Of a DNA stretch of 7,237 nt, positions 1 through 5,782 are shown piece after piece (position 1 is the first letter of the stretch; each line of letters opens with the position of its first letter). The position numbers and the translations under genes are program-made. Source of the DNA: a bacterium. GTDB lineage: Bacteria; Pseudomonadota; Alphaproteobacteria; Caulobacterales; Hyphomonadaceae. Under the pieces are notes generated by a model, which was given only the letters and a program-made list of their open reading frames with translations, had not been told where the DNA came from and made no database searches. The stretch spans positions 1-7,237 of the forward strand of contig JAVBYB010000344.1 in the NCBI GenBank assembly GCA_030824255.1. The letters run 5' to 3'.

Positions 1-2
1 AT

Positions 3-176
3 CACGTGCTGGTCTACCGGATTTCCCAATGGACACAGGGTGAGGCCACCAGCCGGGGCGAGATCGCCGAGGTCGGGTTCTTCGACCCAAAGGCGCCGCC
101 CGCGGGCACGTCCAAGGGCACGGCGCGACGCCTGACAGAGCTGTTTTCGGGCGCGCCGCGCAGCGACAGCTGGTGA
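3..176 (+). CDS. NUDIX hydrolase, C-terminal fragment (5' end outside window)
   Basis: The frame is open from the window edge and stops at TGA 174-176, giving the last 57 residues of a protein. The visible part starts HVLVYRISQW, continues through GEIAEVGFFDP and ends in a GTSKGTARRLTEL segment. This is the usual tail of small NUDIX hydrolases: a beta-strand with hydrophobic residues, then E-I-x-E-x-x-F-F and a G-T-x-x-x-x-R-R-hydrophobic helix. The NUDIX box itself (GX5EX7REUXEEXGU) would lie upstream and cannot be seen, so the substrate cannot be stated; NUDIX enzymes cleave nucleoside diphosphates linked to another group. The next gene starts 104 bases downstream on the same strand. The family call rests only on resemblance of the C-terminal part. 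Confidence 0.65.
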   Translation, partial: HVLVYRISQWTQGEATSRGEIAEVGFFDPKAPPAGTSKGTARRLTELFSGAPRSDSW

Positions 177-270
177 ACACGATCACGCGCGAACTGACGC
201 AATCCTGTTTTGATCGCGCAATGGCCATTGATTTGCAGTAATGTTTGGTCATCACTGCCGCGAAAAACGC

Positions 271-276
271 GGAGGG
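271..276 (+). promoter_or_regulatory. Ribosome binding site of the lipoprotein gene
   Basis: GGAGGG sits four bases before the ATG at 281 and is the only strong Shine-Dalgarno match near this gene. It decides the start at 281 over the in-frame ATG at 245, which would place twelve extra residues in front of a good lipoprotein signal peptide. Confidence 0.75.
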
Positions 277-280
277 AGTC

Positions 281-877
281 ATGCGACTCATCGGGACGAT
301 TGCTGCGGCTCTGGCCGCCCCAGCCATGCTGCTTGCGGGCTGCGGACCAGAAGGCGTCTTGCCGCAAACCGCCATATCGGCGCCGGCGCAGGGCGACGGC
401 GCGCTGATCGCCGCCGCACAGACGATGAGCGACGCGATGGGCGGCTGCTTCAAGCCGGCCGACGCCGTGGTCGAGTCCCGCGTGATCGGTCTTGAGGATG
501 GATCGATCGTCATGCTGGCGTGCGGCCAGGGCGCTTACTCGTCCACGCACCGGCTGTTCGTGATGCGCGGCACGGACGGGTTGCAGCTTCTCTCCCTGCC
601 CGACTATGACTCGAGCGGCTGGTTCGCGACGGACGAGGCCAGCCTGGCCGAGATCGACGCAGGCACGGGCGTGCTGACGACGATGCGGAAGAGCGCCGGC
701 CATGGCGGCTGCGGATCAGAAGGGCGCTATCAATGGGATGGCGTTCATTTCGCGCTGCAGGAAATTCGCTGGAAGGATTGCTCGGCGGACGACATGACCG
801 GCCCGCCCTTCCCCGTGATCTGGCCGACGCAGCAGGGCGCAGCCGTGGACCCGAACGGCGCGACGCCCGCGCCATAG
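281..877 (+). CDS. Small lipoprotein resembling DUF1176
   Basis: A 198-residue protein starting at ATG 281. Residues 1-20 form a lipoprotein signal peptide (MRL, then an Ala/Leu-rich core), with a lipobox L18-A19-G20-C21. Residue 22 is Gly, not Asp, so by the E. coli sorting rule it would go to the outer membrane. The mature part has four more cysteines (C56, C81, C144, C167), enough for two disulfides in the periplasm. The pattern LACGQGAY at 79-86, then GGCG at 142-145, a YQWDG turn, a hydrophobic strand and a late Cys, resembles the C-terminal half of DUF1176 proteins (from memory; no search was possible). DUF1176 has no established biochemical function. The protein is shorter than typical members and ends in a Pro/Ala tail. 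It may be transcribed alone or with the NUDIX gene; I see no convincing promoter in the 104-base gap. The export and lipid-anchor call is firmer than the family call. Confidence 0.75.
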   Translation: MRLIGTIAAALAAPAMLLAGCGPEGVLPQTAISAPAQGDGALIAAAQTMSDAMGGCFKPADAVVESRVIGLEDGSIVMLACGQGAYSSTHRLFVMRGTDGLQLLSLPDYDSSGWFATDEASLAEIDAGTGVLTTMRKSAGHGGCGSEGRYQWDGVHFALQEIRWKDCSADDMTGPPFPVIWPTQQGAAVDPNGATPAP

Positions 878-898
878 GCATGGCGGGGCGTTCCCAGC

Positions 899-915
899 CA
901 GACGCGGAGCGTCTG
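899..915 (+). other. Perfect 7-bp hairpin downstream of the lipoprotein gene
   Basis: CAGACGC, a three-base GGA loop, then GCGTCTG make a perfect inverted repeat 22 bases after the lipoprotein stop codon. No T-tract follows on either strand, so it is not a classical intrinsic terminator. It could end or stabilise the 3' end of the lipoprotein transcript. Confidence 0.4.
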
Positions 916-972
916 AGACAGTGGGCGGGTCGCAATAAGGAATTGTTGGGCAGCGCGCAGACTCTTCCAGCG

Positions 973-1007
973 AAAAACAAAAAGGGCGGCCCGTGAGAGC
1001 CGCCCTT
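973..1007 (-). terminator. Intrinsic terminator of clpS-clpA
   Basis: On the minus strand, 20 bases after the clpA stop, AAGGGCGGC pairs perfectly with GCCGCCCTT (arms 999-1007 and 982-990, eight-base loop). TTTGTTTTT at 973-981 follows directly. A nine-base GC-rich stem with a T-run is a textbook rho-independent terminator. In the plus direction the stem is followed by CCGGTTTCAG, so it would work poorly for the convergent lipoprotein gene. Confidence 0.9.
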
Positions 1008-1027
1008 CCGGTTTCAGTGAAGCAGTA

Positions 1028-3334
1028 TCAAACCGCTTCGGGTTCTGACTTTTCCTTCGCGCTCGGTTTCGGATCGGCGATGAACTTGAACGACAGTTTT
1101 TCAGGATCGTTCTTGTCGATGTCGATCTTCACGCCGCCGCCCTTCTGGAGCGAGCCGAAGAGCAGTTCGTCTGCCATCGGTTTCTTGACATGCTCCTGGA
1201 TGACGCGGCCGAGCGGACGCGCACCGAAGGCTTCGTCGTAGCCCTTGGTCGCGAGCCATTTGCGGGCCTTGGTCGTGAGCGCGATCGTGACGTTGCGATC
1301 CGCCAGCTGGGCTTCCAGCTGCAGGATGAACTTGTCGACGACCATCTCGATGATCTCCTGGCTGAGGCCAGCGAAGGGGATCGTCGCGTCGAGGCGGTTG
1401 CGGAATTCGGGTGTGAACAGGCGTTTGATCGCCTCTTCATTCTCGTCCTCGCGCTTGCCGCGGCCGAAACCAATGGACTCCTTGGCGGCGTCGGATGCGC
1501 CAGCGTTCGTGGTCATGATGAGGATCACGTTCCTGAAGTCGACCTTCTTGCCGTTCGAGTCCGTCAGCGTGCCGTTGTCCATCACCTGCAGGAGGATGTT
1601 GAACAGGTCCGGGTGCGCCTTCTCGATCTCGTCGAGCAGCAGCACGCAGTGCGGATGCTGGTCGACGCCATCGGTGAGCAGGCCGCCCTGATCGAAGCCG
1701 ACATAGCCCGGAGGCGCGCCGATGAGACGCGAGACCGTGTGGCGCTCCATGTATTCCGACATGTCGAAGCGCAGCATCTCGACGCCGAGGATGGATGAGA
1801 GCTGTTTCGCCACTTCCGTCTTGCCGACGCCGGTGGGGCCGGAGAACAGGTAGCAGCCGATCGGCTTGTTCGGTTCACGCAGGCCAGCCCGCGCGAGCTT
1901 GATCGCGGTGGAGAGCGCCTTGATGGCGCCGTCCTGACCGAAGACCACGCGCTTGAGATCCGTCTCGAGCGATTTGAGCTGTTCGGCATCGGACTTCGAG
2001 ACCTGCTTGGCCGGAATGCGGGCCATCTTGGAGATGACGACCTCGATTTCCTTCGCGCCGATCTGCTTGCGGCGCTTGCCTTCCGGCAAGAGCCACTGGG
2101 CAGCACCCGCCTCGTCGATCACGTCGATCGCCTTGTCGGGCAGCTTGCGGTCGGTGATGTACTTCGCCGACAGGTCGACCGCCGTCTTGATGGCATCGTT
2201 GGTGTATTTGATGCCGTGGAATTCCTCGAAGTACGGCTTGAGGCCCATCACGATCTTGATGGTGTCGTCCACCGAAGGCTCAACCACGTCGATCTTCTGG
2301 AAGCGGCGGGCGAGCGCCCGGTCTTTCTCGAAGTGCTGGCGGTATTCCTTGTAGGTGGTGGAGCCCATGCAGCGGAGTTGGCCTGACTGAAGCGCGGGCT
2401 TCAGCAGGTTCGAGGCATCCATGGCGCCGCCGGATGTGGCGCCGGCGCCAATGACGGTGTGGATCTCGTCGATGAAGAGCACGGCCTTCGGCTGTTCTTC
2501 CAGTTCCTTCACGACGGCTTTCAGACGCTCTTCGAAGTCGCCGCGATAGCGGGTGCCGGCGAGGAGCGCGCCCATGTCGAGCGAATAGATGACGGCGTCG
2601 GCGAGAATGCTGGGCGCATCGCCGTCCACGATCTTCTTGGCCATGCCTTCGGCGATGGCCGTCTTGCCGACGCCCGGATCACCCACAAGAAGCGGGTTGT
2701 TCTTGCGGCGGCGGCAAAGGACCTGGATCGCGCGTTCGACTTCGGCATGGCGGCCGATGAGCGGATCAGTCTTGCCCTCGCGGGCCTTCTGGTTGAGGTC
2801 GACGCAATAGGCGCCAAGCGCCTCGCCCACGGGCTTTGTCTGTTCGTCTTCTTTCTCGGCGGCTCCTTCAACGGGCTTCGGCTTGGACATGCCCGGCTTC
2901 TTTGCGACGCCGTGGCTGATGTAATTGACCGCGTCGTAGCGCGTCATGTCCTGCTCCTGCAGGAAATAGGCGGCATGGCTGTCACGCTCGGCGAAGATGG
3001 AGACGAGCACGTTGGCGCCCGAGACTTCATCACGCGACGAGCTTTCGACGTGGAGGACAGCGCGCTGGACGACGCGCTGGAAGGCGGCGGTGGGGTGCAC
3101 CTGCCCGCCCTCTTCCACGACGAAGGAGGCGCAATCATTGTCGAGGTAATTGGTGAGGTCGCGCCGCAGCTTCTCGATGTCGAGCTTGCAGGCGGTCATA
3201 ACCTCGGCCGCGTCCTCATCCTCGGTCAACGCCAGAAGCAGATGTTCCAGCGTTGCGTATTCGTGCTTGCGTTCTGATGCGTACAGCAGGGCACGTTCGA
3301 GGGCGCGTTCGAGACTGGGGGTCAGGGAGGGCAT
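1028..3334 (-). CDS. clpA: ATP-dependent Clp protease ATP-binding subunit ClpA
   Basis: A 768-residue class I Hsp100 AAA+ unfoldase, close to the usual ClpA length. As a cytoplasmic hexamer it unfolds substrates and threads them into ClpP. Residues 1-140 are the double Clp N-domain that binds ClpS. The first AAA+ module has Walker A GDPGVGKT at 218-225 and Walker B VLFIDE at 285-290. The second has Walker A GPTGVGKT at 499-506 and Walker B VLLLDE at 564-569. There is no ClpB-type long coiled-coil insertion between the modules, which separates it from ClpB and fits ClpA. The ClpP-docking loop reads IGF at 621-623, where E. coli ClpA has IGL; ClpX uses IGF. The C-terminal D2 small domain is present (AFGARPLGR at 702-710), followed by a charged tail. 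It starts ten bases after the clpS stop, with a weak AGAGAC upstream, so the two are probably cotranscribed. No clpP is in the window. Confidence 0.97.
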   Translation of the reverse strand: MPSLTPSLERALERALLYASERKHEYATLEHLLLALTEDEDAAEVMTACKLDIEKLRRDLTNYLDNDCASFVVEEGGQVHPTAAFQRVVQRAVLHVESSSRDEVSGANVLVSIFAERDSHAAYFLQEQDMTRYDAVNYISHGVAKKPGMSKPKPVEGAAEKEDEQTKPVGEALGAYCVDLNQKAREGKTDPLIGRHAEVERAIQVLCRRRKNNPLLVGDPGVGKTAIAEGMAKKIVDGDAPSILADAVIYSLDMGALLAGTRYRGDFEERLKAVVKELEEQPKAVLFIDEIHTVIGAGATSGGAMDASNLLKPALQSGQLRCMGSTTYKEYRQHFEKDRALARRFQKIDVVEPSVDDTIKIVMGLKPYFEEFHGIKYTNDAIKTAVDLSAKYITDRKLPDKAIDVIDEAGAAQWLLPEGKRRKQIGAKEIEVVISKMARIPAKQVSKSDAEQLKSLETDLKRVVFGQDGAIKALSTAIKLARAGLREPNKPIGCYLFSGPTGVGKTEVAKQLSSILGVEMLRFDMSEYMERHTVSRLIGAPPGYVGFDQGGLLTDGVDQHPHCVLLLDEIEKAHPDLFNILLQVMDNGTLTDSNGKKVDFRNVILIMTTNAGASDAAKESIGFGRGKREDENEEAIKRLFTPEFRNRLDATIPFAGLSQEIIEMVVDKFILQLEAQLADRNVTIALTTKARKWLATKGYDEAFGARPLGRVIQEHVKKPMADELLFGSLQKGGGVKIDIDKNDPEKLSFKFIADPKPSAKEKSEPEAV

Positions 3335-3344
3335 TTATGGGTCT

Positions 3345-3674
3345 CTAGTCCTCGCGTTCTTTCGTGCATTGGAGAGGATGCTGGTGCTCGCGCGCAAGGT
3401 CCATCACCTGCGTGACTTTCGTTTCGGCGACTTCGATCGGGTAAACGCCGCAGACGCCCACGCCGTAATTGTGGACATGAAGCATGATGCGGGTCGCTTC
3501 CTCGCGCGACTTGTTGAAGATGTGCTCGAGCACCAGCACGACGAATTCCATGGGGGTATAGTCGTCGTTAAGCAGCAGAACCCGGTACAGGGACGGCTTT
3601 TTCGGCTTCGCCTTGGAGCGCGTGGCGACGCCAAGCTCCCTGGTCGTTCCGGGTGTCTGTTTCTTGTCTGTCAT
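3345..3674 (-). CDS. clpS: ATP-dependent Clp protease adaptor ClpS
   Basis: A 109-residue adaptor that recognises N-end-rule substrates (Leu, Phe, Tyr or Trp at the N terminus) and delivers them to ClpA. Residues 1-27 are a flexible Lys/Pro-rich N-terminal extension, the part that in the family engages ClpA. The core begins at [16 protein letters not shown] (30-45). N36, D37 and D38 are the residues that contact the substrate alpha-amino group, and H68 matches the conserved pocket histidine. The helix-strand unit with [13 protein letters not shown] (75-87) and the closing HPLQCT (99-104) are also typical. The start ATG 3672-3674 has only a weak Shine-Dalgarno sequence. The gene is the first of a two-gene unit with clpA, matching the arrangement in many proteobacteria. 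The identification is secure by signature residues and by context. Confidence 0.97.
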   Translation of the reverse strand: MTDKKQTPGTTRELGVATRSKAKPKKPSLYRVLLLNDDYTPMEFVVLVLEHIFNKSREEATRIMLHVHNYGVGVCGVYPIEVAETKVTQVMDLAREHQHPLQCTKERED

Positions 3675-3703
3675 GAAGTCCCGGGTGTTTCGCGATGAAC
3701 ATT

Positions 3704-3728
3704 GCAGCCGGCCTGTTGGTCGGCCTGC
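3704..3728. repeat. Hairpin in the upstream region of clpS
   Basis: GCCGGCC (3707-3713), loop TGTT, then GGTCGGC (3718-3724) can form seven pairs including one G-U as plus-strand RNA. A GCA/TGC extension adds three pairs with one bulged C. In the clpS message (minus strand) the wobble becomes an A-C mismatch, so the stem is weaker there. It lies 30 bases upstream of the clpS start codon. No T-run follows on either side. It may be a leader structure or a palindromic protein-binding site. Confidence 0.45.
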
Positions 3729-3742
3729 CGTTCACCCTCCAT

Positions 3743-3771
3743 TAGATATTGATCCGCGGGCCAAGTGAAAG
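3743..3771 (-). promoter_or_regulatory. Candidate promoter of clpS-clpA
   Basis: On the minus strand TATCTA (3743-3748) resembles a -10 box. A poor -35-like CTTTCA (3766-3771) lies 17 bases upstream. A nearby CTTG (3762-3765) could hint at a heat-shock sigma factor site, but its -10 partner is not convincing. It would start the transcript about 60 bases before the clpS ATG and put the 3704-3728 hairpin in the leader. This is a weak assignment from sequence only. Confidence 0.25.
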
Positions 3772-3779
3772 GGCCTACC

Positions 3780-3837
3780 CCAAACCAGTGTTCGCAGACC
3801 TGTGAACCATGGAACCTCAGTACCTGCCTTGGTTTGT
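3780..3837. repeat. Long interrupted inverted repeat in the intergenic region
   Basis: CAAACCA (3781-3787) is exactly complementary to TGGTTTG (3830-3836), and CCAAACCA can extend by a wobble at the base. Inside, GCAG (3794-3797) pairs with CTGC (3824-3827) across an asymmetric internal loop. The result is a stem-loop-like element of about 58 bases. It is either a DNA-binding palindrome with a large spacer, part of a folded RNA, or chance. Confidence 0.35.
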
Positions 3838-3955
3838 TCAAAGTCCTCGGTCAGATTGCAGCTCTCCCCGACCCCTCGGGCGGATTCGAACTGCGGCGAG
3901 TTTGCACAGTTCATGCACGGTTAAGCGGCGGGAAGGCTCAATTGAATGGCGAACG

Positions 3956-3993
3956 GCCCAAAGGTGGGCAGTCGGACGTAAAAAGCGGTCCGA
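3956..3993 (+). repeat. Two adjacent small hairpins upstream of the carboxypeptidase gene
   Basis: GCCCA-AAGG-TGGGC (3956-3969) and TCGGAC, ten-base loop, GTCCGA (3972-3977 with 3988-3993) are two perfect inverted repeats only two bases apart. Neither is followed by a T-run, so they do not look like terminators. They lie about 100 bases before the downstream start codon and would be in its leader only if transcription starts further upstream than the candidate promoter at 4040. Confidence 0.35.
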
Positions 3994-4016
3994 TGCGGGA
4001 ACAGGGGTGACGTAAC

Positions 4017-4031
4017 TTAAAGGTTGGGTAA
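4017..4031 (+). promoter_or_regulatory. CtrA-like box upstream of the carboxypeptidase gene
   Basis: TTAA, seven bases, then GTAA matches the alphaproteobacterial CtrA consensus TTAA-N7-TTAA at seven of eight fixed positions. It lies just upstream of the candidate -35 element at 4040. A second CtrA half-site-like octamer, TTAACCGT (one mismatch to TTAACCAT), is on the minus strand at 3917-3924. Regulation by the cell-cycle regulator CtrA would fit a cell-wall gene, but this is inference from short motifs. Confidence 0.3.
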
Positions 4032-4039
4032 GGTCGCCA

Positions 4040-4068
4040 TTGGACCCTCAATCCAGTCTTTGTAGGTG
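4040..4068 (+). promoter_or_regulatory. Candidate promoter of the carboxypeptidase gene
   Basis: TTGGAC (4040-4045) is a good -35 element. With a 17-base spacer it reaches TAGGTG (4063-4068), a poor -10 element that keeps only the first two bases of the consensus. Alphaproteobacterial promoters often keep the -35 TTG better than the -10, so this is possible. The alternative -10 TAGATA at 4071-4076 lacks a properly spaced -35. Confidence 0.25.
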
Positions 4069-4092
4069 TTTAGATAGAGGATTCCGCCGCGT

Positions 4093-5325
4093 ATGAAGAC
4101 GATCCCCCTGATCGCCTGGATTCGACGGACCATTCTGGTTCTTGCCGCCGCGTGCGCCTTTTCGGCGCCGGCTTGGGCGAACAGCAAGTATGCATCCATC
4201 GTCGTTGACCTGGAATCCGGACAGGTCCTGCATGACCGTTCGGCCGATGAGGCCCGCCACCCGGCCTCCCTGACCAAGGTCATGACGCTTTACATGGTTT
4301 TCGACGCCATCGAGGCCGGAAAGCTCAAGCTTTCCGAGCGGATGACCGTCTCCAAGGCCGCCTCCCGCGCACAGCCTTCCAAGCTGGGACTGAAATCCGG
4401 CACGACGATCAAGGTCGAGGATGCGATCCGCGCCCTGGTGACCAAATCCGCCAATGACGTGGCCATCGTGGTCGCCGAGCACCTGGGCGGCACGGAAGCC
4501 AAGTTCGTCACCAAGATGAACGCCAAGGCCCGGGAACTGGGGATGCTGAACACCACGTTCCGCAATGCTTCCGGCCTGCCCGACAAGAAACAGGTCACCA
4601 CCGCTCGCGACATGGCGAAGCTGGGCGAGGCGATCTACATGGACCACAAGGATCGCTACAATTACTTCGCGCTGGCCTCGTTCACCTGGAACAAGCGCAA
4701 GTACATGAATCATAACGAACTTCTCAAGCGCGTGGACGGTGTGGACGGCATCAAGACCGGCTTCACCAACGCCTCCGGCTACAACCTGATGGCCTCGGCC
4801 GAGCGCAATGGCCGCCGGGTTATCGCGATCATGATGGGTGGGTCGACCGGCCGGTCGCGCGACGCTCATGTGGCGGACCTGCTGGAAGCGGCTTTCCTGG
4901 AGATTGGCGGCGGTTCGGCGGACGATGCTGACCTGCGCACCCGGATCGCCTTTGGGCCCCGTGGCAATGTTTCGGCGGACGATCTGGCGCTGGCCCAATT
5001 GCGCAAGCTGCAGGAGCCGGACGCCGCGCTGGTTGCGGCCATGGATAGCGACGCGGCGTTCAGCGACGCCCTCGGCACGGCCGAAGAAGATGAAGAGCTG
5101 CTGGAAGTCGCCGAAGGAGACGGCGAAGGCTCGCTGGAAGAGGGCTACGACCCGATCGGCGCGCTGATCGACGCCTCCCCGGCTTCGGAGCAGTTCGGGA
5201 TGTTTGGTTCGACCCCGGTACAAACGCCGGCGACATCGGGCCCGGCGGAAGACGCAATCCTGGTCACGAGCGAGCTTGGCGGGACCCCTGCCCTGAACGT
5301 GCTGGACCAGCCGGTCGCCCAGTAA
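4093..5325 (+). CDS. D-alanyl-D-alanine carboxypeptidase (peptidase S11, low-molecular-weight PBP)
   Basis: A 410-residue exported serine peptidase that removes the terminal D-Ala from peptidoglycan pentapeptides in the periplasm, limiting cross-linking. Residues 1-29 are a signal peptide (Arg-Arg before an Ala/Leu core) with a likely cleavage after AWA-29. All three penicillin-binding motifs are present: SLTK at 59-62 (nucleophile S59, K62), SAN at 119-121 and KTG at 221-223. The catalytic domain ends near residue 272. The remaining 138 residues do not look like the PBP5 C-terminal beta-sandwich or a SPOR domain. They are low-complexity and strongly acidic (331-353 is mostly Glu, Asp and Gly), with no visible C-terminal amphipathic anchor helix. 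AGAGGA at 4076-4081 is the ribosome site, 11 bases before ATG 4093. It overlaps a GATTC site (4080-4084), and a second lies inside the gene at 4119-4123. The family is certain; the dac paralogue symbol is not, so none is given. Confidence 0.95.
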   Translation: MKTIPLIAWIRRTILVLAAACAFSAPAWANSKYASIVVDLESGQVLHDRSADEARHPASLTKVMTLYMVFDAIEAGKLKLSERMTVSKAASRAQPSKLGLKSGTTIKVEDAIRALVTKSANDVAIVVAEHLGGTEAKFVTKMNAKARELGMLNTTFRNASGLPDKKQVTTARDMAKLGEAIYMDHKDRYNYFALASFTWNKRKYMNHNELLKRVDGVDGIKTGFTNASGYNLMASAERNGRRVIAIMMGGSTGRSRDAHVADLLEAAFLEIGGGSADDADLRTRIAFGPRGNVSADDLALAQLRKLQEPDAALVAAMDSDAAFSDALGTAEEDEELLEVAEGDGEGSLEEGYDPIGALIDASPASEQFGMFGSTPVQTPATSGPAEDAILVTSELGGTPALNVLDQPVAQ

Positions 5326-5337
5326 GGCTTCGCCTAC
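5322..5337 (+). terminator. Weak hairpin at the end of the carboxypeptidase gene
   Basis: GTA(A)GGC, loop TTC, GCCTAC form a six-pair stem with one bulged A that overlaps the stop codon. Only a short pyrimidine stretch (TTCACTTTCC) follows. It lies in the 32-base gap between convergent genes and could act as a weak terminator. Confidence 0.25.
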
Positions 5338-5357
5338 TTCACTTTCCGCCGCAGCAC

Positions 5358-5702
5358 TTACTTTTTGACACGCATCCAGCGCAGGGGCTTGCCGCCGTCG
5401 CGGATGACCTCGCCGCGCGCTTCGGCGTCCAGCTGGACGGTCTTTGCCCACCAACCCTGCGTGGTTCCCCAGTCGCTGGCGGGGAGCGCGGCCTTCATCA
5501 GCACCATCATCTCGGCCTGGGTCACGCCCGGCGCCTTCGTGGGCATTACCTTCAGGAACGCCTTGCGGGCGGCCTCGTACTTGTCGGCGTCGCGGGGATA
5601 GGTTTTTCCGGGCGCGTTGACGTTAAGCGTCTGAGCGATGCGCTTCTGTGGCTTGGCGGCTTTGGCCGGGGCTTTCTTTGCGGGTTTCCTGGATGTTGGC
5701 AT
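5358..5702 (-). CDS. Small basic-tailed protein of unknown function
   Basis: A 114-residue cytoplasmic protein; there is no signal peptide or membrane segment. Residues 1-21 are a Lys/Ala/Pro-rich basic tail like those of histone-H1-like proteins. The core (22-114) starts TLNVNAPG and includes KYEAARKAFLKV (41-52), GVTQAEM (59-65), GWWAKTVQLDAEARG (83-97) and KPLRWMRV (105-112). This helical core ending in a strand is compatible with a small winged-helix-type fold. I recall short alphaproteobacterial proteins with this core, possibly those grouped as DUF6958, but could not check. The start at 5702 is chosen because AGGGAGGA precedes it by five bases; the longer frame from 5750 has no ribosome site. 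It lies 80 bases downstream of mipZ on the same strand, so readthrough is possible. A nucleic-acid-binding role is only a guess from the tail. Confidence 0.8.
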   Translation of the reverse strand: MPTSRKPAKKAPAKAAKPQKRIAQTLNVNAPGKTYPRDADKYEAARKAFLKVMPTKAPGVTQAEMMVLMKAALPASDWGTTQGWWAKTVQLDAEARGEVIRDGGKPLRWMRVKK

Positions 5703-5707
5703 TTGCG

Positions 5708-5715
5708 TCCTCCCT
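5708..5715 (-). promoter_or_regulatory. Strong ribosome binding site of the small basic protein
   Basis: On the minus strand AGGGAGGA lies five bases upstream of ATG 5702. It is the strongest Shine-Dalgarno sequence in the window and fixes the start of this gene downstream of the longer open frame. Confidence 0.8.
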
Positions 5716-5782
5716 GTCCGCCTTCCTAGCCGCTCCCATGCGAGAGTCATGCATGCCGCAGACGCGCCGCTGCCGGAGCCGA

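Larger units (their letters stand above)
3675..4092. other. Structured intergenic region between divergent clpS and carboxypeptidase genes
   Basis: These 418 bases hold the promoters of both divergent genes and no gene I can support. The longest open frame that fits wholly inside is 60 codons on the minus strand (3732-3914); it has no Shine-Dalgarno sequence and unconvincing composition. The region has several inverted repeats (3704-3728, 3780-3837, 3867-3880, 3956-3969, 3972-3993), a direct repeat TGCAC-N6-TGCAC at 3903-3918, and GATTC (GANTC, CcrM-type) sites at 3883-3887 and 4080-4084. It could include an unrecognised small RNA or long 5' leaders. I could not match it to tRNA, SRP RNA, RNase P, tmRNA or 6S RNA. 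Confidence 0.6.

Noticed and set aside
14..703. A 229-codon open frame on the minus strand opposite the NUDIX and lipoprotein genes
   Set aside because: It spans two better-supported plus-strand genes and the gap between them; its composition is Arg/His-rich shadow sequence.
2459..3277. A 272-codon open frame on the plus strand opposite clpA
   Set aside because: It is a mirror of the secure clpA reading frame, with no ribosome site or family resemblance.
3883..3893. A T-loop-like GTTCGAATCC on the minus strand, suggesting a tRNA
   Set aside because: The flanking bases do not form a T stem, and no acceptor, anticodon or D arm can be found around it.
3732..3914. A 60-codon open frame on the minus strand in the intergenic region
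   Set aside because: There is no Shine-Dalgarno sequence before its ATG and no recognisable feature; it overlaps the candidate clpS promoter.
4048..5454. A 468-codon open frame on the minus strand opposite the carboxypeptidase gene
   Set aside because: It is antisense to a gene with all three PBP motifs; its translation is Gly/Arg/His-rich without recognisable domains. Long antisense frames are common in GC-rich coding DNA.
5703..5782. A terminator between mipZ and the small basic protein gene
   Set aside because: Only a four-pair stem (GCAG/CTGC) with an eight-base loop and no T-run was found, so readthrough cannot be excluded.
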